Shown: positions 9,221 through 19,600 of the stretch, piece by piece
Numbering within the stretch: the first letter of the stretch is position 1
Layout: every line of letters starts with the position of its first letter
Source: Euryarchaeota archaeon UBA605
GTDB lineage: Archaea > Thermoplasmatota > Poseidoniia > Poseidoniales > Thalassarchaeaceae
Assembly: GCA_002504905.1 (NCBI GenBank)
Contig: DATY01000001.1
Coordinates: 39,137-103,136, forward strand
Direction of reading: 5' to 3'
DNA: 64,000 nucleotides
The notes under the pieces: model-generated
Seen by the model: the letters and a program-made list of their open reading frames with translations, nothing else
Told to the model about the DNA's origin: nothing
Database searches by the model: none
Position numbers and translations under genes: made by a program

Positions 9221-9985
9221 ATGTCTAATGATTCTGAACTACTAAAAATCCAAGATTTATATGCATGTATTGATGATACATCTATATTAAAGGGAATTAA
9301 TTTAGAAATAAAACCTGGAGAAATTCATGCTATAATGGGTAGAAATGGAAGTGGAAAAACAACTACTGCAAATATAATAATGGGTCATCCCGATTATGAA
9401 GTAGAAAGCGGGACTGTTGAATTGAATGGGAAAGACTTACTGGAAATGGAAACATGGGAAAGAGCAAGAGAAGGAGTATTCTTATCATTCCAATATCCAC
9501 AAGCTGTCCCCGGACTTCAAGTTGGTAACTTCCTAAGGAAATCTGTAGCTGCTACACTTGGAGAAGAAGCAGCTAAAGGGAAAGAATTTAGAAATAAATT
9601 AAAAGAATCAATGAAAGAATTAGATATTCCCTCGTCTTTCCTTGGAAGATACGTAAATGATGGATTCAGTGGTGGCGAGAAAAAGAGATTTGAGATATTA
9701 CAACTTATGCTGATGAAACCAAAATTAGCGATTCTAGATGAAACAGACTCAGGATTAGATATTGATGGTATTAGAACAGTAGCTAAGGGAATTAATGCTG
9801 CTATTAGAGGTACTGAATCGGGAGCATTAATTATTACGCATTACTCAAGAATTCTTGAACATGTGAAGCCTGATAAGATACATGTTCTAATTTCTGGCAA
9901 GATTGTAAAAACGGGAGGACCGGATTTGGCTCTAGAACTAGAAGAAAAGGGATATGATTGGCTAGAAGGGAAATCTGAGAGTTAG
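9221..9985 (+). CDS. sufC: SufC, ATPase of the SufBCD Fe-S assembly complex
   Basis: A 254-residue soluble ABC ATPase with Walker A GRNGSGKTT (about 41-49), a Q-loop FLSFQYPQ, signature FSGGEKKR and Walker B LAILDETDSGLD, followed by the conserved ITHY. This is the SufC pattern. SufC drives conformational change of SufB-SufD during de novo cluster assembly. The frame is open to 8981, but that part overlaps the divergent Nfu gene and is not SufC-like. ATG 9221 starts MSNDSELLKI, right before the domain, after an AGGAA sequence. First gene of sufC-sufB-sufD. Confidence 0.95.
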   Translation: MSNDSELLKIQDLYACIDDTSILKGINLEIKPGEIHAIMGRNGSGKTTTANIIMGHPDYEVESGTVELNGKDLLEMETWERAREGVFLSFQYPQAVPGLQVGNFLRKSVAATLGEEAAKGKEFRNKLKESMKELDIPSSFLGRYVNDGFSGGEKKRFEILQLMLMKPKLAILDETDSGLDIDGIRTVAKGINAAIRGTESGALIITHYSRILEHVKPDKIHVLISGKIVKTGGPDLALELEEKGYDWLEGKSES

Positions 9986-9997
9986 GAGTGTTAAAAA

Positions 9998-11407
9998 ATG
10001 ACAGATAATGAAGCAAGGGAAGTAGTAGGAGACTACAAAGCAGGATGGCATGATCCAGAAAATTCAACAATTCGGTTTGATGCGGGGCTATCGGAGCAAG
10101 TTGTTCGAGATATTTCAGAATTAAAAAATGAGCCTGAATGGATGACTGAAATGAGAGTAAAGGCGTTCAAGCATTTTGATGAAAGACCGATGCCTACTTG
10201 GGGGAATATGTCTATGCTCGAAGAAATTGATTTCGAATCAATTTGTTATTATCTTAGATCATCTAAAGCTACGGAAAATGACTGGGAAGATGTTCCGGAA
10301 GATATTCGTAATACATTTGATAGATTAGGTATTCCTGATGCTGAACAAAAATGGCTCAGTGGAGTTACTGCTCAATATGAGTCAGAGGCAGTATATCACT
10401 CAATTAGAGAAGACTTGGAAAAACAGGGAGTTATCTTCTTGGACATGGATAGTGGATTAAGGGAACATGAAGAGCTTGTAAAAAAATGGTTCTGTAGTGT
10501 TGTTCCTTATTCAGATAATAAGTTTAGTGCTCTCAATACCGCAGTTTGGTCAGGAGGATCTTTTATTTATGTTCCAAAAGGAGTTCATGTTGAATTGCCT
10601 GTTCAAGCATACTTCAGAATAAATGCGAAAAATATGGGTCAATTTGAAAGAACTCTAATTATTGCTGATGAAGGAAGTAGTATACACTATGTTGAAGGTT
10701 GTACTGCACCTACTTACTCTACCGATTCATTACATTCAGCAGTGGTAGAACTTGTAGCGCTACCAGGAGCACACATCAGATACAGTACTGTTCAAAATTG
10801 GAGTGCAAATGTATACAATCTTGTTACAAAAAGAGGAATTGCGCATGAGAAAGCGAAGATAGAATGGGTTGATGGAAATATCGGAAGTAAGTTAACTATG
10901 AAATATCCCTCTGTAATTCTGAAAGGAGAGGGTTCTCATGCAGAAGTAATTTCTGTTGCATACTCGGGTTCAGGGCAGCATCAAGATGCAGGAGCAAAAA
11001 TTCATCATTTAGCAAGCAACACCACGAGTAAGATTTTATCCAAATCCATTAGTAAAGATGGAGGCAGAGGTTCTTACAGAGGTCAAGTAACAGTCTCTCC
11101 TAAAGCTGAGAATTGTAAATTGAATGTGGTTTGTGATGCACTAATTTTGGATGAAAATAGTAGAAGTGACACATACCCTACAATGGAAGTTGCAAATCCT
11201 ACAGCTCGTTGTGAACATGAAGCAAGTGTTTCGAAAGTAAGTGATAATCAACTATTTTACTTAATGAGTAGAGGACATTCAGAAGAAGAAGCATTAGCAC
11301 TTATCGTAAATGGATTCTTTGAGCCATTTACAAGAGAACTTCCAATGGAATATGCTGTTGAATTGAATAAATTAATGGCACTAGAAATGGAAGGAAGTAT
11401 CGGTTAA
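9998..11407 (+). CDS. sufB: SufB, scaffold subunit of the SUF Fe-S assembly complex
   Basis: 469 residues, the usual SufB length. Recognisable blocks are VPKGVHVELPVQAYFR, IHYVEGCTAP, and the C-terminal PTARCEHEASVSKV with its conserved cysteine and glutamate, followed by FYLMSRGHSEEEA. SufB receives sulfur and iron to build the nascent cluster with SufC and SufD. The start at ATG 9998 lies 12 bp after sufC and has GGAGTG at a good distance, so the genes form one operon. The order C-B-D is common in archaea. No SufS desulfurase or SufU gene is in the window. Confidence 0.96.
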   Translation: MTDNEAREVVGDYKAGWHDPENSTIRFDAGLSEQVVRDISELKNEPEWMTEMRVKAFKHFDERPMPTWGNMSMLEEIDFESICYYLRSSKATENDWEDVPEDIRNTFDRLGIPDAEQKWLSGVTAQYESEAVYHSIREDLEKQGVIFLDMDSGLREHEELVKKWFCSVVPYSDNKFSALNTAVWSGGSFIYVPKGVHVELPVQAYFRINAKNMGQFERTLIIADEGSSIHYVEGCTAPTYSTDSLHSAVVELVALPGAHIRYSTVQNWSANVYNLVTKRGIAHEKAKIEWVDGNIGSKLTMKYPSVILKGEGSHAEVISVAYSGSGQHQDAGAKIHHLASNTTSKILSKSISKDGGRGSYRGQVTVSPKAENCKLNVVCDALILDENSRSDTYPTMEVANPTARCEHEASVSKVSDNQLFYLMSRGHSEEEALALIVNGFFEPFTRELPMEYAVELNKLMALEMEGSIG

Positions 11408-11421
11408 TTGGGGTCAATTAG

Positions 11422-12528
11422 ATGAAATCAGAAGAGTTGTATCTTTCTCTGTGTGAACCTGATAATTCAAATCACCTATGGAGATACTCTCCATGGAGAA
11501 AGGTTCATCCCACTGGAAAAGTTAGAGAGATACCTACCAATTATTCACATCCTGAGATAGAAATCTCACTTCTAGATGGAAGCAAGGTTCCTGACAGCCT
11601 TAGCATAGATAAAGAAGATTCTCCAGATAAAAAAAATAACTTCAGCGACCCTGTTTCAATGAGTTTTATTGAATCAATTTCTCGTGATTCAAAATTTATT
11701 TTCAAAGCTAAGAAAGGTACGATTTTGGAACAACCTGTTGTGTTGAAAATTAATACAGGTTCAGCAAACTCGGCAATAAATCTTAGTTTAGAGATTGGGA
11801 GGCATTGTGAGTTTGAATTAATCACATTAATTGTAGGAAAACCAGACTGGTTCGGATTATTACGTAAAGGAAAAATTGGAGAGGGTTCAGTAATTAATGA
11901 TGTAGTAGTTGGTCAAATGAAACGCGGGACTCTACTAAGAGTAGATGCAATTAACATTGGAAAAGATTCTCAAGTAAAAGCTGGAAGTATTAGTTCAGGT
12001 TCAGATAGAACAAAGGCCGATCTAAGATATATGATGGATGAGAATGGTAGTAATCTTAGAGTTCTGGGCTCAATATTATCTGCGGATAAAATGCATATTG
12101 ATCATCATATTGAGATATATCATTATGCTCCAGAAACCTATAGTAGATTAGATTGGCATTCAGCTTGTGGAGGGAAAAGTAAAACAATAGGCACTGGTAT
12201 GTTAAGAGTTTCAAATGGATCTAAAGGTGCTGATGCAGGTCAAATATTTCATAATTTATTACTATCTGATAAGGCCGAAGCAGATAGTATTCCAGAACTT
12301 GAAGTAAGTGAGCATGATGTCGTTGGTTGTGGCCATGGAACAGCAAATGGACCTATTGACGAAGAACAAATGTTCTATTTAGAAGCAAGAGGTTTTAGTC
12401 CTGATGATGCAAAGGATACTCTCATAGCTGCTTTTCTAAATACTACTCTTTCAGAAATGGGGAGTGACAAATTACATCAGTGGTTAGCAGAAAACTTACA
12501 AGGTGAATTAAGAACCCTTACAACATAG
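11422..12528 (+). CDS. sufD: SufD, SufB-related subunit of the SUF complex
   Basis: 368 residues. The N-terminal 100 residues are variable and the C-terminal beta-helix and tail match the SufB/SufD family, with GCGHGTANGPIDEEQMFYLEAR holding the histidine expected near the SufB-SufD interface. By family knowledge SufD helps iron entry and stabilises the scaffold. It lies 14 bp after sufB with GGGGT upstream of ATG 11422. The assignment to SufD rather than a second SufB follows from its shorter length and operon position. Confidence 0.93.
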   Translation: MKSEELYLSLCEPDNSNHLWRYSPWRKVHPTGKVREIPTNYSHPEIEISLLDGSKVPDSLSIDKEDSPDKKNNFSDPVSMSFIESISRDSKFIFKAKKGTILEQPVVLKINTGSANSAINLSLEIGRHCEFELITLIVGKPDWFGLLRKGKIGEGSVINDVVVGQMKRGTLLRVDAINIGKDSQVKAGSISSGSDRTKADLRYMMDENGSNLRVLGSILSADKMHIDHHIEIYHYAPETYSRLDWHSACGGKSKTIGTGMLRVSNGSKGADAGQIFHNLLLSDKAEADSIPELEVSEHDVVGCGHGTANGPIDEEQMFYLEARGFSPDDAKDTLIAAFLNTTLSEMGSDKLHQWLAENLQGELRTLTT

Positions 12529-12562
12529 AAAGGAATTAGAACCTAACTGCTGTAGGAATGTT

Positions 12563-12703
12563 ATGGATTACGATCATTGTAAAGAAATCACATGTGTATG
12601 TGGTTTCAGGGGAGCCGCAATTCCAGTCAGGCAGCATATGGAATGCCCTAATTGTAGAAGAGTTGTAGAAGCATGTTGCGAGGGAGTTCCTACTTATTCA
12701 TGA
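12563..12703 (+). CDS. Tiny cysteine-rich (zinc-ribbon-like) protein downstream of sufD
   Basis: An intact 46-codon frame from ATG 12563 to TGA 12701-12703, starting 34 bp after sufD, with GTAGGAA just upstream. It has seven cysteines at positions 6, 11, 13, 28, 31, 38 and 39, including CVC, CPNC and CC, plus several histidines. The spacing suggests a small zinc ribbon of the kind common in archaea, or an Fe-S or metal-handling peptide. It is probably the last gene of the suf operon. I do not recognise a family, and a function in Fe-S assembly is inferred from position only. That the frame is coding is supported by the regular CxxC pattern and by its placement. Confidence 0.65.
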   Translation: MDYDHCKEITCVCGFRGAAIPVRQHMECPNCRRVVEACCEGVPTYS

Positions 12704-12751
12704 CATTTATTTCAAACAATTTATATGAGTAAGTAGATTGAAGCAATTTAG

Positions 12752-13501
12752 ATGCTACCTAACGGAAGGATTGAGAGAATCCGTGAAAAAAAAGTAGGTA
12801 CGCTTGTTGCATCAATTACAGGATTATACTTAGTTCTTTTATTTCTAATTCCAATTTTTTTAGTTACAGATTCAGTACCCGAACTTTCAGGAAGGGCTAA
12901 TAGAATAGATTATGCAACAATAGACGGATGGGGGTCTTGGGGTAATCAGGATAATAGTTTGAATGAGGATATCGGCCATAATCAAGAAGAGTTTGGTTAC
13001 TTTAGTTGGTCTGATCTAAACCCAGTAGCTGCATTTGTTTATTCATTTGGTGATCTAAATTGTCATCAAAAAAGTGAAAGATCTTGGGAAATAAACGGTA
13101 ACCAATTAGCAGTTTGTGTTAGAGATGTTGGATTATTTCTAGGTTTATTTGTTGGGGCTATATTTTGGAGATTTAAAGGCCTTAACAGATGGACAGTTAG
13201 AGATTCTTTCCTATCAGTATTCAGAGATGAGCAAATTTCTTTCTTATACATTAAAGATAGAAGAATGATTGCAATGATTATCTTTCTTTCAATTGGCGCA
13301 TTACCAATAGGTTTTGATGGGTTCTATCAATTATTAACTGACTACGAATCAACAAATTCTATGAGATTGATTACTGGAACTATAGCTGGATTTGTACTAT
13401 CTTGGTGGTTCTGTGCAGCGATTAGTTCAAAGACAAATGATTTTACAGATTCAAGTCAGGTTAAACTTCCTGCAAATGCAGGATTAGTATTCAAAGACTA
13501 A
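12752..13501 (+). CDS. DUF2085 family membrane protein
   Basis: 249 residues. A membrane span lies near the N-terminus (about 20-42), followed by an external loop of about 60 residues. The DUF2085 signature comes next: CHQKSERSW, then AVCVRDVGLFLGLF (two conserved cysteines and an arginine), and two or three further spans. The family is widespread in archaea and bacteria and has no established function. A TATA-like TTTATATGA sits about 30 bp before ATG 12752, suggesting its own promoter. Its last codon overlaps the convergent thymidylate kinase gene by 4 bp. Confidence 0.75.
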   Translation: MLPNGRIERIREKKVGTLVASITGLYLVLLFLIPIFLVTDSVPELSGRANRIDYATIDGWGSWGNQDNSLNEDIGHNQEEFGYFSWSDLNPVAAFVYSFGDLNCHQKSERSWEINGNQLAVCVRDVGLFLGLFVGAIFWRFKGLNRWTVRDSFLSVFRDEQISFLYIKDRRMIAMIIFLSIGALPIGFDGFYQLLTDYESTNSMRLITGTIAGFVLSWWFCAAISSKTNDFTDSSQVKLPANAGLVFKD

Positions 13502-14841
13502 TTTTTCCCTTGCCACCATCTAATCAAATCATTCTCATCGAAAGGAGATTTGATTGAAGAATTTCCAGAACCTAAAATTTTAATCCTCTGAATACAACTA
13601 TTCACGTCCACTGAGTATTTATTCGAACGAATAATCTGACCAATACAAAAACGAATATGAGTATTAGGATTCTTTACAATCCAGGATTTAATTGCTTTTC
13701 TAAGGGGCCAAATTGCTAAAGAAAGGTAACCAAATGGTAGAACCTGTTCTTTAATCTGGTTTCTAGCTGTATCTCTTCCAATTAGTGAACGATGTTGATG
13801 TAACCAATCTAAATCGTCATTGAGATATCTAATTATTTTATGACAATGGCTTTCGGAAACGGCCCTAATTGGTCCCTGAGCAGAGCGTAATTCTCCAACG
13901 TCTGCATTAGCCAGAACTGATAATGTTCCAACTATTGAAGAAATAGAGTGGGAAAGAATACTTTTCGGCACATAAGGGGAGATATTTCCTTCAAAATTTG
14001 ATAATATGTAATCATGTTGTTTTTGTGCGTGTTTTAGGACTTGCCACGGTTTCTTACCATCAAGCCAATTCTCACGAGTATTATTTGGTTCCATACCAAG
14101 ACCAACAAGAGTGGTCTGACCTTTACTTTTAACTAATAATTTTCTTATCAGATTTTGTTCTACAATTTCCAATTTAACATTAATTGGATTTGGTCGAGAA
14201 TTTAAAAATCTCCTAATTCTCAATCTCAGTTGATTTTTGAAATCTTCTTCACTTCCTTCATTAAGTACCGGACCAATAATTGCCCCCATATCAAATGGGA
14301 TTGGCATTTCTAATTGTCCTGAAAGCAGACTATGATATCCAGATCTAATTTCTTTCTGTAATGAACTAGTTTCAAAATATTCTTCCTTCTCAGAATGAGC
14401 ACGAAGAGTTCCAGTTCTTATTCTATTTAATGCTAAATCAGGGTCGCAATCCACCCAAACACAAAGATCAGGGACCAAGGCCGCAGAATTCATATGAGAT
14501 ACTTTCTCTAATCCTAAACCACCTACTATTCCTTGATAAACAAGAGAAGAATGGACATTCCTTTCGCTAACTACTACTTTACCATCCTCTAAACGAGGTA
14601 ATATCCAACCATGAGAATGGTCGACTCTATCAGCTGCGAATAGGCCTGCTTCCCCTTCAGGAGTCATTGTTTTTGTTCGTACTGAATTAATGGCGAGACG
14701 CCCCAGAGGGTGGTCTCTTCTAGGTTCTCCAGTCACTTCTACTGAAGTGAAGGTGAACTCTTTGTCAATTACTTCAGCTATTACTTTGGTAGCGAGGCCT
14801 TTGCCACTACCATCCCCTCCTTCGACACTGATTAGATACAT
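13498..14841 (-). CDS. tmk: Thymidylate kinase fused to an unrecognised C-terminal domain
   Basis: Residues 1-205 are dTMP kinase: P-loop GGDGSGKG (8-15), TGEPRRDHPLG, FAADRVDH (69-75), VVVSERN-HSSLVYQG (90-104) and a PDLCVWVDCDP core strand. The usual DRY/DRF catalytic motif reads ERN here. Residues about 205-447 are an additional, mostly helical, basic domain that I cannot assign. Ordinary Tmk is about 200-215 residues, so this protein is twice the normal length. The kinase phosphorylates dTMP to dTDP. It is the last gene of a minus-strand operon, starting 5 bp after the preceding stop. Confidence 0.85.
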   Translation of the reverse strand: MYLISVEGGDGSGKGLATKVIAEVIDKEFTFTSVEVTGEPRRDHPLGRLAINSVRTKTMTPEGEAGLFAADRVDHSHGWILPRLEDGKVVVSERNVHSSLVYQGIVGGLGLEKVSHMNSAALVPDLCVWVDCDPDLALNRIRTGTLRAHSEKEEYFETSSLQKEIRSGYHSLLSGQLEMPIPFDMGAIIGPVLNEGSEEDFKNQLRLRIRRFLNSRPNPINVKLEIVEQNLIRKLLVKSKGQTTLVGLGMEPNNTRENWLDGKKPWQVLKHAQKQHDYILSNFEGNISPYVPKSILSHSISSIVGTLSVLANADVGELRSAQGPIRAVSESHCHKIIRYLNDDLDWLHQHRSLIGRDTARNQIKEQVLPFGYLSLAIWPLRKAIKSWIVKNPNTHIRFCIGQIIRSNKYSVDVNSCIQRIKILGSGNSSIKSPFDENDLIRWWQGKN

Positions 14842-14846
14842 CTAAA

Positions 14847-15587
14847 TCATTGTCCCTCTGAAGAATAATAATCGGTAAATTGATCCCTAGTCAGATACAT
14901 TAATCCAAGTCCAATTAATATTAGTAGAGGACCTATGAAAATCATTCCTCTACTGAACAAACCGAAGAAAGTAAACCACCAAGATCTGTTATATTTATTT
15001 CCATTATATACTTCCAAACCACCAATAATTCCTGCTAAACCAGTTAGTAGAGTAATCGCTGCAATAAAAAATCCTACAAAAACCGAATCTGCAAGATTAC
15101 TATCGCCTCTCATATCAATAGGTCCAATAAATCCATCACCTGGCTCTAGAGTAACAACAATTTGTGAGTGATCGCCAGGAACCAATAGAATTTCTACAGT
15201 TTTATTATCTACATGTTGAACGTATAATATTGAAGATTGTCTGGGTACATCTACAATAGAAAAACGTCCTCCCGAATCTGTAATATCACTAGCAATTGTG
15301 GTCCTATCTTCATTCAATAATTCAACTAGAATACCCTCAATTGGATCGCCACCGCTATTATTCTCAAGTGAAGAAATTACTAGCCCGTTGACTGTATCAG
15401 AAGACTGATCTTCACCAATTTGACCCATTATATCTGCCGGGTCAGCTGCCATTAGTAAAACTCCGAGCATTGCACCTAAAGAACTCCCTAGAATAATGAG
15501 AATTGCTCCTGCCACTCTAGTGGCCGGATCAATAGATAGATCATGTAACCATAATTCAAATCCTGAATCATTTCCATCATCGCTCAT
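14847..15587 (-). CDS. Membrane protein with an extracellular carboxypeptidase-regulatory-like beta-sandwich
   Basis: 246 residues. Hydrophobic segments lie at about 25-47, 168-193 and 208-233. Between the first and second lies an external domain (about 70-155) with the pattern 'GLVISS...PIEGILVEL...TDSGGRFSIVDVP', typical of CnaB/carboxypeptidase-regulatory-like folds. CGGAGGTAG lies 6 bp before ATG 15587 and fixes the start. It lies 14 bp downstream of the glutamine cyclotransferase gene and 5 bp upstream of tmk, so all three are probably one transcript. I recognise no specific function; it may be a surface-exposed scaffold or sensor. Confidence 0.6.
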   Translation of the reverse strand: MSDDGNDSGFELWLHDLSIDPATRVAGAILIILGSSLGAMLGVLLMAADPADIMGQIGEDQSSDTVNGLVISSLENNSGGDPIEGILVELLNEDRTTIASDITDSGGRFSIVDVPRQSSILYVQHVDNKTVEILLVPGDHSQIVVTLEPGDGFIGPIDMRGDSNLADSVFVGFFIAAITLLTGLAGIIGGLEVYNGNKYNRSWWFTFFGLFSRGMIFIGPLLILIGLGLMYLTRDQFTDYYSSEGQ

Positions 15588-15601
15588 CGAACTACCTCCG
15601 G

Positions 15602-16618
15602 CTATTCCTCTTTATTGCGAGTGGGGGGGGGATGTTGAGTTTGTCGCCTAAATATTTTGTAAAATATCATTCCAAAAATAGGCCATGAAAAAGGCATAAC
15701 GAATATTGCAACAGCAATCAATAATATGGTTCTAAACAAAGAAAAATTATTTTCATTACAACAATCTAGTAATTCTTCTGAGATTAGACAATCTTGAGAA
15801 TTTACTTGTAAATCAACAAGATAATAGTTAGACCAATTTTTACCAGTAATCCAAAAGAAAGATGATGAATCATCAAAAGCAATTCCATTCAATTCTCTTG
15901 AATAATTATTTTCGAATTGCTGACGAATTTCAGAAAAGTCAAATTCTGAACAAACATTACCTGAATTGGGATTAATTGCTAATATTTTATCTTCAAGCCA
16001 AATATTTGAATAGATAAAACCAGAATCAGAAGGGCATTCGAGTTCATTAAGTCTATTTATTGGAGAATTATTGTAGTAAACGGTCAAAGAACCAACAATT
16101 GAAGAAAGATTACTACTATCGATTTTTGACAATTGATAAGAACCATCGGAAAGCCAAAGATTGCCGCTTTGTGTAGAGCAAATCCCCCAACCTTCGCCAT
16201 TAATAGAAAAATTCCCAATGGCCTCTAACGTTGATGAATTGTAAATAAATCCAATATTTTCCCTCCATGTTAATTGAATTATATTACCATTTGATACAGA
16301 AATTCCCTCTGCAAAATATGTCTCTGACAAATTAGCTATTTTCTCAATTTCTCCTGTAGTAGTATTCACGACCCTAAGACTTGATTCACCATATAATCCA
16401 GTACTTTCATATAATTTCCCATCTAAAAATAGCAAACCCTGAGTGAATGCCAAAGAATCATGAGGAAGTGTATCTATTACTTCGGGAAAGATTATTTCTA
16501 CATTATTCACTTCCGAATCTGTTGAAGAATCAGAGGAAACTAGCCCCGAAAATGATGAAAAAAGAAGTATGAAAAATAAGAACAAAACAGATTTGTGACC
16601 TCCCCCCCGCACTACCAT
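15602..16618 (-). CDS. Glutaminyl-peptide cyclotransferase (beta-propeller type), membrane-anchored
   Basis: About 338 residues from ATG 16618 (earlier in-frame ATGs at 16636 and 16657 are possible). A signal sequence lies near residues 10-30, then the plant/bacterial-type glutamine cyclotransferase propeller: PHDSLAFTQGLLF, YESTGLYGESSLR, FAEGISV, LTWRENIGF, GEGWGIC and LNELEC...IYSNIWLEDKI. A C-terminal membrane span precedes a short charged tail. By family knowledge the enzyme makes N-terminal pyroglutamate on exported peptides. The signal-peptide side has a run of seven C and the tail a run of eight G on the plus strand. It heads an operon with a beta-sandwich membrane protein and tmk. 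Confidence 0.8.
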   Translation of the reverse strand: MVVRGGGHKSVLFLFFILLFSSFSGLVSSDSSTDSEVNNVEIIFPEVIDTLPHDSLAFTQGLLFLDGKLYESTGLYGESSLRVVNTTTGEIEKIANLSETYFAEGISVSNGNIIQLTWRENIGFIYNSSTLEAIGNFSINGEGWGICSTQSGNLWLSDGSYQLSKIDSSNLSSIVGSLTVYYNNSPINRLNELECPSDSGFIYSNIWLEDKILAINPNSGNVCSEFDFSEIRQQFENNYSRELNGIAFDDSSSFFWITGKNWSNYYLVDLQVNSQDCLISEELLDCCNENNFSLFRTILLIAVAIFVMPFSWPIFGMIFYKIFRRQTQHPPPTRNKEE

Positions 16619-16685
16619 GTACGAACGATGCTCCATCGATGTTAAAATAGGTCTCAAACGGGCATTAACTAGTAATAAACAGGAT

Positions 16686-19600
16686 GTGGCGCTATTGAGG
16701 CTAAATTATAAACAAAACAATCTTACTACTCCACTGTTTATTGTTGGAGTCATGATTGTTGCAAGCTTATCGCCACTTGCATTAGCAAACCCTAATATTG
16801 AGGATGATACATCAGAGTTTTCATATGGTAATTTAGATGGATTCGATCCTTCAATAGAAGGAAAGAAATACATGTTCACAAATGAATCTGAGCCAGCATT
16901 TTCTGCTACTGGGCATTTGAAAAAACAATGGATTGAAGATGGTTATCCGAATCTAGTGCTTCCATTCTCTCAGTCATATATTAATTCTAAATCTTCGACA
17001 AGAAATTGTACTAATGCATGGAGTCAGGGAGATACAGATACTGTACCTTCAGCAAATGGAAATGTGGATGCAACTGTACAAAAGATTTCTTCTAATGCCG
17101 CAATATTTGTAGAAAATGGACAGATATTGTCAGCAACCACTCTAAATGACATAGCTTCAACATTTGAATCCACAATTTATCCAACAGATACAACTTATTT
17201 TGGTTCAATGCCAGATGTTGATAATAATTGTCAATTAGAAATTATGATACTTGCCATAGATGGAGGTGGTGGAATAGGAGGATATTTCTCACCAGGTATT
17301 TCTTCTCAAAGGGAATCTGTCTTCATTGATGTCGATGATATGAGTTGGAGAAATACAATATTGGCACATGAATTCCAACATTTATTACATAATGCTAGAG
17401 ATCCATTTGAAAATTTATGGGTTGATGAAGGTGCAGCAGATATGGCAGCTTACCTATGCTTTGGAGTAACTTCCACTCTGACAGGTCATGCAAACGAATG
17501 GTCTCAAAATTCGAATATGAGTGTCAGATGGTGGAATCAAAGAATTGCAGATTATGGTGCTGGTTTTATGTTTTTGATGTATTTAGCAGATAAATTAGGA
17601 GGAGGTAGCGCAATACAAAGTCTAGTGGCTGATACCGCAACAGGAGGAGCTGGAATTGAAAATTTAGCTGCAAATCCACAACCAGGTTCAACGTCAATTG
17701 GGACCACTATGAGTCAAATTTATGCTAATTTCAGTGCGGCTGTGACTTTAGACAGTGCACAAGGAGCATTTGGATTTTCGAATTTGGATTTATCCGAAGC
17801 TTGTACCGCTGCTTTTATTTGTAAAGTGCAGAAAAGTGGTTACAATGATCAGTGGACCAATGATTGGACCAGTAACAGTGACTCTGTCGAAGGATGGGGG
17901 ATGAGGTCATACAAATTTGCACAGGGTTCTGGAGCCCCTTTGAATTTAATGGTTTCACCTACCCAATTTGGTTTTGAAGGAATCATAATGTCTAAAGAAT
18001 CTGCAACTGGAACTTGGTCAATGGATAGATTAAGAATTGATCCATCAAGTGGCGCTGGAACGGGCCTAGTCTATGGATTTGGAAATATTACAGACGAAGT
18101 TTGGTTAATCACTTGGTATGAATCTATAGTCGACGATTGCGATTATAATTATGCTAGCTGCGGGATTACAACTGGTTCATATCCAGAAGCAGCTATTACT
18201 GTACAAGCTGGACTGATTACTGACCCCGCAGAAGTAGAAATTGTATCTATTGAAAACTTCGATAGAGATGGCGATAATTTGGATGACAGTAGTAGAATTG
18301 ACTTAGAAGTCACCTCTAATGCTTTCTTTGAGATTCTTGAAGTTGAAGTTAATGCATATCTAAACAATACTATTCAAGACACATTAGTCTTTGACATGAC
18401 TGCTGGAAATAGCGTTGCAAGCGAAAAAAGTATTTGGTTCACACCGCCAGAAACTGGAGATTGGACTTATGGAGTTAAGATTACTGATTTTACTGGGGTA
18501 ATGGTAGACCAGGCTTTCGCGTTACCAGTTAATATCGCTAATATGGAACCAGTTGCATCCGGTTCTTTAACAACAAATATTACACAAACATGGCTTCCTG
18601 TAGCTATGTTTGGTTCAGGATATGATGAATGGGGATTCAGTCAGGTGAATGGAAGTTTTAGCCATAATGAGACGCCAATTGCATATTACTGGGATTTGGG
18701 CGATAATACCTCATCTGGATTAAAAAATCCTGTACATTCATACCTAGAAACAGGAACCTACACTGTTGTTTTGACAGTTAAAGATAGAGGAGGATATTTC
18801 TCAGAACCACAAGCTTGGACAGTAATAGTTACTGACACGTCTGTCCCAAATCCGATAATTACTGTAGACGGCATAGTTCAAGATTCAGAATTAACTTTAA
18901 TGACTAATCAAAGAGTACAGTTTTCAGCATTATCAAGCGAAGACAATGTACCTATTGAAGAAATGACTTTTACTTGGAATTGGGGAGATGGTCAAATTGA
19001 ACAAGGTAAAGGATTAGCAGAATTAGGTCATGCATGGGTCGATGGCAGTGCAGATGGGATAATTTACACATTAACTCTAACAATTGATGATGGAAATCAA
19101 TTTGTAGATTATTCAATTTTCATTAGAGTTTTGAATAGAGTTCCTCAACAAATCTTTGACGACACATTACAAACATTTACTTTAACACCGATTGAGATGC
19201 CATTAATTTTTGAGGACCAAGATGGTTTTATTGTAGAATACCAATGGACATTTGAAGAAGGAGTAAATATCGAAGGTTCGGGTATGACATTGACTTCTGA
19301 TTTCTCAGTAACAGAATCACTGGAAAGAAATCCAGTAATTGGCTGGAAAGAACCGGGTATGAAAAATGTTAGTTTAGAAGTCACTGATGATGATGGTAAT
19401 TCTTCAACTACAACAATACAGATCCTAGTTGTTAATCAAAGACCAGTGGCAGTATTTGCAAGACCAAGTGATGGATTTGTTGATACTGAATATATCTTTG
19501 AGAGCCTGTCTTTTGACCCAGATGGAAATAGTTCTTCCCTAGAGGTTATTTGGAATATATCGGCATTTGATGAAGAGATATACAATGTTTCAACAGTTTA

